64,000 nucleotides of DNA from Silvibacterium dinghuense (GCF_004123295.1 NZ_SDMK01000001.1:1302001-1366000), one strand, 5' to 3'. Positions 27,381 through 35,735 are shown, counted from the first letter of the stretch. Notes: generated by a model not told the origin, from the letters alone. Numbers and translations are program-made.

Positions 27381-28586
27381 TCACCGCCGCGCCAGCTCCC
27401 CATCCACCGCAGCCTCAACCCCTCGCCAAAATGCAACGCGCGCCGCGCTATGATCCGCGCCCGTAGCCTGCGCCCAATCGCCCACGGTCACGATCACCAA
27501 CTTCCGCCTCGGGTCGATGAGCATCGACTGCCCGAAGATGCCGAGCGCCGCGAACGATCCGTCATACGCGCCCGCTGCATTCTTCTGCGGCCACCAGCCG
27601 TAGCCATAGGCGGCCTTGCCTGCCTCGACCTGCGCGCGTGTCGCCTCCGTCATCCAGTCAGGATCGAGCGCGCCCTTGCCCCCGTCGAGAAACCACAGCC
27701 CCAGCCGTCCCCAATCGCGCAGCGAGGCAGACAGGCCCGAGCCTCCGAACTCCTCGCCCTCCGCATCCTTCGCGGTCGCAATCCACGTCGCATCCTGCTC
27801 CATGCCCGCATGCTGCCAGATGGCCGAAGACAATTGCTCGGCAAGCGACTCGCCCGTAGCGCGCCGCAGCAACACACCCAGCAGATCAGTCTCGCCAGTG
27901 TTGTAGTTCCATACCGAACCGGGCATAGCTGCCCGCTGCAAGGTGCGCATATAAGCGACGGTACTGTTCTCGCCCGGCTGTGGCTGCTGTTGATAGAGCC
28001 GCACGTTGTCCGCATCGGCGGTGGTGTAATCCTCATGCCAACGGACGCCGGTGGTCATGGTCATCACCTGCCGCACGGTCACGCCGTCATAGGCGCTGCC
28101 GCGCAACTCGGGCAGATAGCGCGTCACCGGATCGCTTAACGAGTGAATCTTTCCGGCGTGCAGCGCCGCGCCCACCAGCGTGTCAGTCACCGATTTCGTC
28201 ATCGAGAAGCCGGTCCAACGCGTGGCCGCATCGGCCCCCAGCGCATAGCGCTCCAGGCGGATGCGCCCGTCTTCGATTACGAGTACACCTGCTACATGCT
28301 CGCCCACCATATAGCGATCGAGCGCTCCAGCGGGGAGTTTCAGTTCAGCACCCCGTAGCAGGGACCGCACCGCCGTGCCGCGATGTACGATGTGCACCGG
28401 GAAGACTTCATTCATGTGCCCGAAGCGATGGTCGCGCTCGGCCTGCATCCAAGTCAGGTCGGCAGCAAGCTTCTGGCCCACGGACGCGAGTGCTGTCTGC
28501 CCCGCCGCACTTATCGATATGCAGAGCAGGCAGGCTATCACTACAAAAAATAACCGTACCTCGCAACCAACGGGAGTGGGAACCAA
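27381..28586 (-). CDS. beta-lactamase-fold serine hydrolase (class C / esterase type), exported
   Basis: A roughly 400-residue member of the beta-lactamase/transpeptidase-like superfamily. The nucleophile motif SxxK is SMTK in GFSMTKSVTDTLVG, and the YxN motif is YNT in WNYNTGETDLLG. The KTG-equivalent is replaced (FAALGIFGQSM), as in esterase-type relatives. A hydrophobic export signal (VRLFFVVIACLLCISISAAG) is present, but no ATG precedes it outside a repeat: the open frame reaches 28679 through an A-stem/tail repeat. I place the start at a TTG at 28586, itself within a tail-repeat copy, so the N-terminus is uncertain. Likely a periplasmic esterase, D-amino-acid peptidase or penicillin-binding-like enzyme; it should not be read as antibiotic resistance. 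Confidence 0.75.
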   Translation of the reverse strand: MVPTPVGCEVRLFFVVIACLLCISISAAGQTALASVGQKLAADLTWMQAERDHRFGHMNEVFPVHIVHRGTAVRSLLRGAELKLPAGALDRYMVGEHVAGVLVIEDGRIRLERYALGADAATRWTGFSMTKSVTDTLVGAALHAGKIHSLSDPVTRYLPELRGSAYDGVTVRQVMTMTTGVRWHEDYTTADADNVRLYQQQPQPGENSTVAYMRTLQRAAMPGSVWNYNTGETDLLGVLLRRATGESLAEQLSSAIWQHAGMEQDATWIATAKDAEGEEFGGSGLSASLRDWGRLGLWFLDGGKGALDPDWMTEATRAQVEAGKAAYGYGWWPQKNAAGAYDGSFAALGIFGQSMLIDPRRKLVIVTVGDWAQATGADHSAARVAFWRGVEAAVDGELARR

Positions 28587-28739
28587 AGGCGTACCGCCCT
28601 GCGCGCAGCAGCCCCACGTCTCGCAGTTGAGACGTGGGATCTCTTCCTTGATGGAGCGATGCTTCCGATATACATCCACTCCAACAGGCTACCTGAGCGC
28701 ATCGCCTCCCATCTCTCAGAAGCGAGACATGGGGCACCC
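28561..28739. repeat. tail B plus A stem, then an inverted A stem
   Basis: Tail module with CCGCCCTGCGCGCAGCAG (28561-28611), A stem CCCACGTCTC / GAGACGTGGG (28613-28638), and inverted A stem with reversed head GGGGCACCC (28708-28739). Part of this block is read into the serine hydrolase frame. Confidence 0.7.
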
Positions 28740-28753
28740 GGACCGCGCAGCAG

Positions 28754-29779
28754 TCATGCGCCGATCACGATCTTGCCGTCCGCCGTCTTCGAAAACGAGT
28801 GCAGCACGCGCCCCTGCGGATCGATATGCCGGAAGATCATCGTCTCGCGCGTCACGGCAAGATGGCTAAAGCCGTACACCTTCTGCGCGAACGGCCCGCG
28901 TGCCGACTGCTCGATCTTCAGGTTGTAGAGGTCCGCGCCGCCGCCGCCCGAAAGGAAATGGCTCGTCGGATGCCCTTCGAACTCCAGGTGCTGCAGGTCG
29001 TGGTCGTGCCCGGCCAGATAGATCGGCACCTTGTACTTCTCGAACAGCGGCGCCCAGTCGCGTGTCAGCACCGGATGGTCGCCATGCGGCCCGTCGGAGT
29101 AGACCGGGTGGTGCCCCATCACGATCAGGTGCGGCGTCGCGCGCGGCTTCTTCAACTCACCCTCGAACCACTCCAGCTGCTGCTCGTGCTCGGCCTGCGT
29201 CAAGGTAAAGTTCGGCGCCTTCGCCTGCCCATCAGGATGCGGCACATTGCTGTCGAGCGCAATGAAGGTCACGAGCGGCTGCTTCTCCGGGAAGATGAAG
29301 CTGTACCACCGCGACGGCATGGTGAAGCGCGAGCGGCCGCTCGCCGCATAGGCCAGCTCGGCCTCGACCTTGTTCACGTCCTTTGGCATCACCTGGTAAT
29401 CGTGGTTGCCGAGGATGGCATAGGCCTTGCCAGGAAAAGCGCTCGCCGGATACAGGTCCTCGAACTGCGTCTTCCACCGCGGCGAGTCGACCCCGCCCGG
29501 CAGGTCGCCGTACCAGTTGTCGCCCAGGAAGAGCAGCGCCTCGGGACGCAGCTGGTTCTTTGCCGCGTACGCCCGCATCGCATCGGCTACCGCGGTCTGC
29601 CCCTTGTGGTCGTCGAGATAACCCCAATCGCCGATCATCAAAAGGTCGGCCATACCACGCGCGCCGCTCCCAGGCAGCACCTGCGCGAGCGACTCGAACG
29701 AGCCCAGCGAGGCCAGCGCGCTGAAGGCAAAACTCTGGCGGAGAAAACGGCGGCGGGAAGGCGAAGCAGCGGAATCCAT
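28754..29779 (-). CDS. Tat-exported metallophosphoesterase (purple acid phosphatase-like)
   Basis: A 341-residue calcineurin-like phosphoesterase. A twin-arginine signal (SPSRRRFLRQSFAFSAL) precedes the catalytic domain with the dimetal motifs LLMIGDWGY (GDxG), FLGDNWYGD (GDN, where Tyr follows as in purple acid phosphatases), ILGNHDYQV (GNHD), VMGHHPVYS and YLAGHDHDLQHLEF (GHDHxL). This set fits secreted acid phosphatases of the ACP5 type. The start at 29779 gives a compact Tat signal; a GTG at 29797 is an alternative. Likely role: phosphate release from organic phosphates outside the cytoplasm. It lies 66 bp downstream of pgeF's end on the same strand, with a tail repeat between them. Confidence 0.88.
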   Translation of the reverse strand: MDSAASPSRRRFLRQSFAFSALASLGSFESLAQVLPGSGARGMADLLMIGDWGYLDDHKGQTAVADAMRAYAAKNQLRPEALLFLGDNWYGDLPGGVDSPRWKTQFEDLYPASAFPGKAYAILGNHDYQVMPKDVNKVEAELAYAASGRSRFTMPSRWYSFIFPEKQPLVTFIALDSNVPHPDGQAKAPNFTLTQAEHEQQLEWFEGELKKPRATPHLIVMGHHPVYSDGPHGDHPVLTRDWAPLFEKYKVPIYLAGHDHDLQHLEFEGHPTSHFLSGGGGADLYNLKIEQSARGPFAQKVYGFSHLAVTRETMIFRHIDPQGRVLHSFSKTADGKIVIGA

Positions 29780-29845
29780 ATCCGAGTGTTCTACCACCCT
29801 GTCGATGAAAGTTTCACCAACAGGTCATGCGCTCCTTCCCCACAC

Positions 29846-30715
29846 TCATCTCAGCTCGCGACCAAAGGGAGCGGAGGCCGAAGGCAAAAGGCCTGGACGG
29901 CGAGTCCCGATCACCGAGAACATCCTCCCCGTATGGCCGTTCTCCTTGCGGTAGGAAAAATACCGGTCTACCTGGCAGCTCGTGCACTCGCCCGCCACCC
30001 AGATGGCTTCCGGACGCAATCCTGCCGCGAGCAGCTGACGCCGGTTCGCTTCCCATAAGTCGAGATGCAGCGCCCCGTCTTCCTTGGCCGTAAACAGATC
30101 CGGGGCATAGTCAAAGCGTTCGCCGAAACGCTCGCGCACCTCATCACCCACCGTGTAGCAGCACGGTCCAATTCCCGGCCCGATGGCCGCCACCAGGTCC
30201 TCCGGACGGCTGCCGTATTCTTCGCGTATCTGCGCCACGCCCTGCTCCACAATCGCCGCCACGGTTCCGCGCCAGCCTGCATGGAAGCCGGCCACCACGC
30301 GCAGGCGCGTATCAGCCACCAGCACCGGGATGCAGTCCGCCGTCTGCACCGCCAACAGCACGCCTGGCTCAGACGTCATCATGCCATCGGCCTCGACCAG
30401 GGCTCGCGGCGGCGCATCGCATGCGCTCACCCGCACCGTCCTCGCCGAATGCACCTGCTTCAGCGTGGCAAAGGGAGTTGCCTCATCGCCGCTCACCGCC
30501 ATCGCCAGCCGCCGCCGGTTCTCGGCCACATGCGCTTTCTCGTCGGACGCCGTCCAGCCCAGATTGCAATCGCCTTCCCGGCCATACACGGACGACACCC
30601 CGCCCAGCCGGGTACTGAAGCCATGCATCAGCCATGGCAGCGAAGCCAGCAGCGGCGAAGTGACAGCCGGCACAGCCAACACCGGGCCACGCAACGAAGA
30701 AGAAGTCGCAGTCAT
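29846..30715 (-). CDS. pgeF: peptidoglycan editing factor PgeF (YfiH/CNF1-like, formerly 'laccase domain' protein)
   Basis: A 289-residue protein of the YfiH/PgeF family, which removes mis-incorporated residues from peptidoglycan precursor peptides; the same fold was earlier called polyphenol oxidase. Motifs: LMHGFSTRLGGVS, LKQVHSA, the Cys site in QTADCIPVLVAD, HAGWRGTVAAI and IGPGIGPCCYTVGDEV. The start at 30715 fits the family N-terminus; upstream frame to 30898 looks non-coding. TATAAT lies 8 bases before the ATG, so initiation may be leaderless. The final residues derive from a tail repeat. Together with the M19 dipeptidase, NagA and GlcNAc kinase it adds to a cell-wall-recycling theme. 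Confidence 0.88.
   Translation of the reverse strand: MTATSSSLRGPVLAVPAVTSPLLASLPWLMHGFSTRLGGVSSVYGREGDCNLGWTASDEKAHVAENRRRLAMAVSGDEATPFATLKQVHSARTVRVSACDAPPRALVEADGMMTSEPGVLLAVQTADCIPVLVADTRLRVVAGFHAGWRGTVAAIVEQGVAQIREEYGSRPEDLVAAIGPGIGPCCYTVGDEVRERFGERFDYAPDLFTAKEDGALHLDLWEANRRQLLAAGLRPEAIWVAGECTSCQVDRYFSYRKENGHTGRMFSVIGTRRPGLLPSASAPFGRELR
29851..29910 (+). repeat. tail-type repeat (B), overlapping the end of pgeF
   Basis: CTCGCGACCAAAGGGAGCGG, GGCCGAAGGC and the distal part CCTGGACGGCGAGTCCC. It provides the 3' end and stop of the pgeF frame on the opposite strand, so the last ~20 codons of pgeF are repeat-derived. Confidence 0.6.
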
Positions 30716-30741
30716 GGGTGGATTATAGGAGGGGAGCTGGT

Positions 30742-30763
30742 GGGCCCGCTTTCCAGCGGGCCC
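30742..30763. other. strong hairpin upstream of pgeF
   Basis: GGGCCCGCT-TTCC-AGCGGGCCC, a perfect 9-bp GC-rich stem with 4-base loop, 27 bases upstream of the pgeF start. The rest of the 447-base gap (30716-31162) holds another inverted repeat, GCCTGGCC / GGCCAGGC (30991-31020), and nothing else I can recognise as a gene or known RNA. Confidence 0.5.
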
Positions 30764-31162
30764 GCTCAAGAGGCGCGAGGGAGGAGAGAAGGTAGGATCG
30801 AGAGGAAGAGACGTAAATCGCGGGAAGGTACAACAACGAAATCGGAAGGAGTGACTTGCCTGAGGTTGCCTCTTATTTCTTACCCATATCGGAAGCAATC
30901 AGCCTGCCAAAAGATGCCTCGCCTCGAAACATTTTTTGCGTCTCCAGCGTGCAAGTTTCCCTGATGGTTGTCCGCACCTTTCCCCGCAGCGCCTGGCCGG
31001 AAGGGCCACAGCGGCCAGGCACATTACTTTAGGCATGTAGAACGTGGGCGCAGCCCCTCCGCAAGTACAGCCCAATTCCCGGCGGTTGCCCACGAAGCGT
31101 CAGATGAGGTAATTTTCACCAGAGTTTCGGCAATCTCGGCCTGGAACCGCCTCTTCGGCGCT

Positions 31163-32557
31163 CTATTTCAGGCTGTAGAGCACCGAGGCATGCGGCCCGA
31201 GTTCAACATGGAAGGACTTCTGCGCCCCAATCTCTTTTTTTTCCCATAGATCGCGCAGCCGCCAGGACTTCTCCGCCAGCCCCAGGTCTTTCCATGAGTA
31301 CGCAAGCTCCACCGGCGACGCCGAGAGGTTCACTGCCGCCAGCGCCTTCCGCCCGCCGGGCAGCTCCGCCAGCCACACCGCACGCTCCTTCGTCGCCACC
31401 ACGGGATGGTTTCCCGTCGAGTGCTGGTCGACGGCAATCGCCTCGTCATCCGTCAGCAGCGCTTCGAGCGACGGGTCAATTTTCGTCAGATTCGCGCCCA
31501 GCACCAGCGGAGACCGCGCAATCGACCACAATGTCAGCAAAGTACGCGTTTCATCCGGGGTAAACCGCGACGCACGCGCTTCGCCCCAGCCCGGCCGTGG
31601 TCCCAGGTAGCCAATCGGCAGCATGTCCGCATCCGGCCAGTGCCCGCGCTCGATATGAGGCGCCCAGTCCGCCAGGAGCCCCGCCTGCGCCGAGAGCGAC
31701 TGCGGAAAATCACCCGGCTTCTCATCCGCCTTCGACCACACATCCCACACGTCGTTCGAGATGCGCCACATCTGCGCATACTGCCGCACATCGTCAGCCT
31801 CGGAGAGCGGCGTCGGCCCCGGCGACAGGCTCAGCACGATCGGGCGCCCGGTCTTCTTCAGCGCTGCCGCCATGCGATGAATCTCCGCCGCATGGTAGGG
31901 CTTCGAGATGCAGTCCACCTTCAGAAAATCCACGCCCCACGAGGCATAGAGCTTCGCAATCGAGTCGTAGTACGCCTGCGCGGCCTCGTTGTCCTTGAGG
32001 CCGTAGTTATCCCCATTCCACTCACACTTATCCGCGGTATTCGCCGCATCAGCCGCATGGAAGGTCGAGTCCGCAATCGGCAGATTGCGGTCCACGGCCT
32101 GCCGCGGAATCCCGCGGATGATGTGAATACCGAACTTCAGCCCCAGCGAATGCGCATAGTCGGCCAGCATCTTCAGACCATCGCCCGGCTGTGCCGAAGG
32201 AAACCGTCCCGCTGCCGGCAGATAGCGTCCATCCGGCGAGACGTTGAAGCCCTGCGCCGCGCCCTCCGCGCCCGGATGATCGAGATACCACCCCTCGTCC
32301 ACCACCACGTACTGCCAGCCATGCAGCTGCAGGTGCGCATGCAGCCAGTCCACGTTCGCCTTGAACTCATCGGCCGTCACCGTGAGCCCATACGAATCCC
32401 AGCTGTTCCAACCCATCGGCGGAGTCGCCGCCAGCAACTGCTGCGCGCGCAGCGGAAGAGAGAGGGACACAAGACTCAGCAGCAGACCAGCCAGCACCCA
32501 GCAAGAACGCGAAGTAAAGGTTTTCACAGTGCGGCCAGTGTAAACGACAACCTCCAT
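31163..32557 (-). CDS. secreted glycoside hydrolase family 27 protein (alpha-galactosidase-like)
   Basis: A 464-residue enzyme with a signal peptide (CWVLAGLLLSLVSLSLPLRAQ) and a GH27 (beta/alpha)8 barrel. Diagnostic segments are ATPPMGWNSWDSYG at the barrel start, YVVVDEGWY, KFGIHIIRGIPRQA, and the nucleophile Asp in DFLKVDCISKPYH; the acid/base Asp is likely in WRISNDVWDVW. The C-terminal beta-sandwich ends with ELGPHASVLYSLK. The start at 32557 is chosen because the frame upstream to 32626 is repeat sequence. The DFLKVDC variant, instead of the more common LKYDNC, suggests a divergent subgroup, so alpha-galactosidase activity is probable rather than certain. Confidence 0.82.
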   Translation of the reverse strand: MEVVVYTGRTVKTFTSRSCWVLAGLLLSLVSLSLPLRAQQLLAATPPMGWNSWDSYGLTVTADEFKANVDWLHAHLQLHGWQYVVVDEGWYLDHPGAEGAAQGFNVSPDGRYLPAAGRFPSAQPGDGLKMLADYAHSLGLKFGIHIIRGIPRQAVDRNLPIADSTFHAADAANTADKCEWNGDNYGLKDNEAAQAYYDSIAKLYASWGVDFLKVDCISKPYHAAEIHRMAAALKKTGRPIVLSLSPGPTPLSEADDVRQYAQMWRISNDVWDVWSKADEKPGDFPQSLSAQAGLLADWAPHIERGHWPDADMLPIGYLGPRPGWGEARASRFTPDETRTLLTLWSIARSPLVLGANLTKIDPSLEALLTDDEAIAVDQHSTGNHPVVATKERAVWLAELPGGRKALAAVNLSASPVELAYSWKDLGLAEKSWRLRDLWEKKEIGAQKSFHVELGPHASVLYSLK

Positions 32558-32587
32558 GGCTGTGCAGCGGCTCATCCGCAAAACCCC

Positions 32588-32668
32588 GGGCGTCTCATGT
32601 CTCGATTCTGAGACATGGGAGAGCACAAACCCCGACGGTCCCCCCCCAAGCCGGTGTTGCTCGGGGGC
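32588..32668 (+). repeat. A stem plus degenerate E stem
   Basis: GGGCGTCTCATGTCTCGATT with GAGACATGGG (32588-32619), followed by CCCCCCCAAGCCGGTGTTGC (32642 onward), a decayed E-type stem. Confidence 0.55.
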
Positions 32669-32680
32669 ATAGAAAATTCA

Positions 32681-32822
32681 CCACAGAGAGCACAGAGAGG
32701 TCCATGCCGCTACAGGCTTCCCTTCCGCGCCAAGACGCAAAGAAGAGCCGCAAAGGTCTGCCTAAGAGAAATAGCATGCTTGGCGTCTCTTTGCGGGCTC
32801 TGCGCGAACGTTCTCCCCCCGG
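32681..32822. repeat. CACAGAG-type intergenic repeat
   Basis: CACCACAGAGAGCACAGAGA (32679-32698) followed by CGCCAAGACGCAAAGAAGAG and a near-inverted CTTGGCGTCTCTTTGCGGGC about 50 bases later. Related fragments occur at 20093-20130 and 59039-59060. No gene is supported here. Confidence 0.55.
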
Positions 32823-33689
32823 TCAGTCAAACTTCGCCGGCTCGCGACCAGAGGGAGCGGGGAGCGAAGGCCCCGGACGGCCATTTCTCGCTCCGGGGAC
32901 AGCCGCGGATGTCCCATACTCCCGCGGCGATGCCCCCAGTATCCGCTTGAAGAGCGCGGTAAATGCGGCCGGATTCTCATATCCCAGCTCCAGTGCCGTA
33001 TGCGTGACCGAGGCCCCAGCGGCCAGCATCGGCAGCGCCGCCAGGATGCAGGCCTGCTGCCGCCACGCCACGAAACTCAGTCCCGTCTCGCGGCGGAACA
33101 GGCGCGTGAAAGTGCGGCGGCTCAGATAGAGCGAGCGCGCCCAGTCGTCGATGCTGTACGTCGCCGCAGGCCGCAGCAGAAACCGACGGCAGAGCCGCGC
33201 AAGAGCCTTGTCCGCAGGCAAAGGCAGCGCCAGCGGCAGTGCCGGAAGCCTCTGCACCTCGTACTGAATCAGGCGCATGAGCGCTCCGGATCGCCCCTCG
33301 CGGTCATAGCGCACCGGCAGTGCCACGGCTTCCGTCATCAGGCTGCGCATCAGAGAAGAGATGCCCACCACCTGGCACTGCTCCGGCATGCCGGCAAGCA
33401 CGCTGACATCGAAGTAGAGGCTCTGCATCTCCACCACGCCCTGCATGCGCAGCTCATGCCGCACGCCCGCCGGAATCCATAGCCCGCGCCGGGCCGGCAC
33501 CGCCCACGCGCCCTGCGAAGTCGAGGCCAGGACCACGCCCGACAGCGGGCAAAACAGCTGGCCGCGCGAATGGCGATGCAGGCGCACATGATGCGATGCC
33601 GGATACATGCCGCCCAGAGCAAGCACCGGGCGCGAGGTATCGGCAAAGTGTTTCTCGATCTTTGCGCTGAGTCGATAACCCATTTGCAT
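32823..33689 (-). CDS. AraC family transcriptional regulator
   Basis: A 288-residue regulator with an N-terminal cupin sensor (about residues 20-110: HHVRLHRHSRGQLFCPLSGVV, a typical AraC_N metal-like loop) and a C-terminal double helix-turn-helix (about 165-270: DWARSLYLSRRTFTRLFRRETG, then ALELGYENPAAFTALFKRILG). It is divergent from the MFS transporter gene with 114 bp between starts, so it probably controls that gene. The C-terminal end overlaps a tail repeat: the last residues PGARNGRPGPSLPAPSGREP are encoded within it. ATG at 33683 is an alternative start. Confidence 0.87.
   Translation of the reverse strand: MQMGYRLSAKIEKHFADTSRPVLALGGMYPASHHVRLHRHSRGQLFCPLSGVVLASTSQGAWAVPARRGLWIPAGVRHELRMQGVVEMQSLYFDVSVLAGMPEQCQVVGISSLMRSLMTEAVALPVRYDREGRSGALMRLIQYEVQRLPALPLALPLPADKALARLCRRFLLRPAATYSIDDWARSLYLSRRTFTRLFRRETGLSFVAWRQQACILAALPMLAAGASVTHTALELGYENPAAFTALFKRILGASPREYGTSAAVPGARNGRPGPSLPAPSGREPAKFD
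32838..32893 (+). repeat. tail-type repeat (B) at the 3' end of the araC-type gene
   Basis: GGCTCGCGACCAGAGGGAGC, GCGAAGGC and CCCGGACGGCC, matching the module at 35165 and 45096. It supplies the C-terminal codons of the AraC regulator on the opposite strand. Confidence 0.6.
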
Positions 33690-33803
33690 AAAATTTATGG
33701 CCCAATGAAGTAACTATTTGTCCCACCCAAGGTGGTGGGCCGATTTCCGGAAATTGTATCGTTCGAGATAGAGCCGTCAAGACAGAAGCGTGCAAACCAA
33801 GCC

Positions 33804-35081
33804 ATGAGCGAAGCCTTACAGCAGACCGATCAGCCGACGAAAGAAAACTCCGCAAGCTACAGTGTCCTGGGAACAGCGGGCCTGTGCCACATGCTGAACG
33901 ACACGCTGCAGTCGCTCTTTGTCGCCTCGTATCCCATCTTCAAAGGGAACTTTCATCTCTCGTTCAGCCAGATCGGCGCGCTCACCCTGGTCTTCCAGAT
34001 CACGGCCTCGCTGCTGCAGCCGCTGGTCGGACTCTATACCGATCGCAAACCGAAGCCGTATTCGCTGCCCTTCGGCATGGCCATCTCCATGAGCGGACTG
34101 CTGGTGCTGGCCTTCGCACAGCATTACTCCATGCTGCTGCTCGGCGGTGCGCTGCTCGGCGTCGGCTCGTCGATCTTCCATCCCGAGTCCTCGCGCCTGG
34201 CGCGGCTGGCCTCGGGCGGCGCGCACGGCATGGCACAGTCCATCTTCCAGGTCGGAGGCAACCTTGGATCATCCATCGGCCCGCTGCTGATCGCCTTCTT
34301 TGTCCTTCCCCGCGGACAGCACAGCCTGGCCTGGTTTTCGCTCGCCGCGCTCTTCGGCATCACGCTGCTCACCGGCCTCGGCCACTGGTACAAACAGCAT
34401 GGTCACGCCATCCAGAAGAAGCATGCCAAGAAGAGCACGTTGCAATTGAGCCGGAAGCAGGTCGGCGGCGCGCTCACCGTACTCATCCTGCTCACGCTGT
34501 CGAAGTATTTCTATCTCGCCAGCATCACCAGCTACTACGTCTTCTACCTGATGCAGCACTTCCACACCGCGCAGCGCAATGCGCAGCTCTACCTCTTCTT
34601 CTTCCTCGCCGCAGTAGCCGCAGGCACCATCATCGGCGGCCCGGTCGGCGACCGCATCGGACGCCGGAAAGTCATCTGGGTTTCGATCCTCGGCGTGCTG
34701 CCGCTCACTCTGCTGCTGCCCTACGCCTCACTGCCTGTAACCATCGCTCTCAGCATTCTGATCGGGCTCATCCTCGCCTCGGCCTTCTCTGCGATCCTCG
34801 TATACGCACAGGAGTTGTTGCCCGGGCGCGTGGGCATGGTCTCAGGACTGTTCTTCGGACTCGCCTTCGGACTCGGCGGCCTTGGCGCAGCCATACTTGG
34901 CACGCTCGCGGACCACACCAGCATCGACTTTGTCTATAAGGTCTGCTCGTTCCTGCCCGCGCTCGGCCTGCTCACCGGCTTCCTGCCCGACACCCGCAGC
35001 TTCGACACCGACAGCCAAGCTGGATCGAATACACCGGTCGAGACCATTCCACGGCTCGGCTCCGACGAGCAGCCGGCCTGA
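33804..35081 (+). CDS. MFS transporter, fosmidomycin-resistance (Fsr) type
   Basis: A 425-residue, 12-helix major facilitator with the Fsr-family opening AGLCHMLNDTLQSLFVASYP, the motif-A loop GLYTDRKPKPY between helices 2 and 3, the characteristic SIFHPESSRLARLASGG segment, and a second motif-A-like GPVGDRIGRRK. Members export diverse small molecules; the substrate is not predictable. The start at 33804 (MSEALQQ) is chosen because the upstream frame to 33732 overlaps the divergent promoter region. The divergent AraC-type gene is the likely regulator. A composite palindromic repeat follows 39 bases after the stop. Confidence 0.88.
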   Translation: MSEALQQTDQPTKENSASYSVLGTAGLCHMLNDTLQSLFVASYPIFKGNFHLSFSQIGALTLVFQITASLLQPLVGLYTDRKPKPYSLPFGMAISMSGLLVLAFAQHYSMLLLGGALLGVGSSIFHPESSRLARLASGGAHGMAQSIFQVGGNLGSSIGPLLIAFFVLPRGQHSLAWFSLAALFGITLLTGLGHWYKQHGHAIQKKHAKKSTLQLSRKQVGGALTVLILLTLSKYFYLASITSYYVFYLMQHFHTAQRNAQLYLFFFLAAVAAGTIIGGPVGDRIGRRKVIWVSILGVLPLTLLLPYASLPVTIALSILIGLILASAFSAILVYAQELLPGRVGMVSGLFFGLAFGLGGLGAAILGTLADHTSIDFVYKVCSFLPALGLLTGFLPDTRSFDTDSQAGSNTPVETIPRLGSDEQPA

Positions 35082-35120
35082 TCCTATGCAGAACATTCTG
35101 CAGCAGGAGGCACAAACCCC

Positions 35121-35230
35121 GGGTGCCCCATGTCTCGATTTTGAGACGTGGGTTCGCAGAACCATCGGATCGCGACCAGAGGGAGCAGCACGCGAAGCAG
35201 AAGCCCGGACGGCCAGTCCCGCGTAGCAGG
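35121..35230 (+). repeat. complete composite repeat: head, A stem and tail B
   Basis: GGGTGCCCCATGTCTCG with GAGACGTGGG (35121-35152), the linker TTCGCAG, then ATCGCGACCAGAGGGAGCAG and the distal CCCGGACGGCCAGTCCC (to about 35221). This is the clearest example of the full-length unit in the window. Confidence 0.75.
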
Positions 35231-35231
35231 A

Positions 35232-35627
35232 CTACGCCGTCTGCTTCGCCGCGCGCGCCCGGTTGGCCATGATCTTCCCCAGGTTCTTTTCGATAAACTC
35301 CGTCAGAACGAGCATCCGCTCCGCCATCTCGCGGCCCAGCGGCGTCAGGCTGTATTCCACGCGCGGCGGCTTGGTGGCATGCACGGTGCGCAACACGAAT
35401 CCATCCTGTTCGAGCGCCCGCAGCGTCTGCGCCAGCATCTTCTCGCTCACTCCGCCGATCCGGTAGGCCAGCTCGCTGAAGCGATAGCTGCTCTCCAGCA
35501 GCAGCACCAGCACCAGCGATCCCCATCGCGAGGTCACATCGTCCAGAATGATCCGTGTCGGACAATCCGAGGCAAAGAGATTTCCCTTCGGGACGCGCAC
35601 CGTCTTCGTACTCTTCGGCCAGGCCAT
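35232..35627 (-). CDS. HxlR family transcriptional regulator (YtfH/QorR-like)
   Basis: A 131-residue winged-helix regulator. Core segments are DCPTRIILDDVTSRWGSLVLVLLL, RFSELAYRIGGVSEKMLAQTLRALEQDGF and the wing PPRVEYSLTPLGREMAE. A single Cys near the N-terminus (in ASDCPTRI) is in the position used for redox sensing by HxlR regulators such as QorR and YodB. It is divergent from a quinone-reductase gene, the same pairing as ytfH/ytfG in E. coli, so thiol- or quinone-responsive repression is likely. The start 35627 (MAWPKS) is preferred to 35645 because it leaves room for the operator at 35649-35683; neither has a good ribosome site. Confidence 0.85.
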   Translation of the reverse strand: MAWPKSTKTVRVPKGNLFASDCPTRIILDDVTSRWGSLVLVLLLESSYRFSELAYRIGGVSEKMLAQTLRALEQDGFVLRTVHATKPPRVEYSLTPLGREMAERMLVLTEFIEKNLGKIMANRARAAKQTA

Positions 35628-35648
35628 GCATCCAGCATACTCCATGGC

Positions 35649-35683
35649 GCTTACTTTTAGGTACGTACTTACGAAAAGTAAGC
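35649..35683. promoter_or_regulatory. probable HxlR operator between divergent genes
   Basis: Perfect 10-bp inverted repeat GCTTACTTTT / AAAAGTAAGC separated by 15 bases that themselves contain GTACGTAC and GTACTTAC. It lies between the HxlR gene and the quinone-reductase gene; arms of the TACTT/AAGTA type resemble known HxlR-family sites. Confidence 0.7.
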
Positions 35684-35735
35684 TTGTAGCGCTAGTCTGG
35701 ATGACGTAGAACACCTCACCCGAAGGAGAAGTATC

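Noticed and set aside
27381-28586. Antibiotic resistance beta-lactamase
   Set aside because: The fold and SxxK/YxN motifs are present but the KTG-type motif is replaced, which fits esterase or peptidase relatives rather than true beta-lactamases.
30716-31162. Riboswitch or structured RNA in the gap between pgeF and the GH27 gene
   Set aside because: Two hairpins are present, but I could match none of the conserved cores I know (cobalamin, SAM, glycine, TPP, RNase P, SRP, tmRNA, 6S).
33804-35081. Fosmidomycin resistance determinant
   Set aside because: The family name comes from one member; substrate cannot be deduced and an ordinary small-molecule exporter is as likely.
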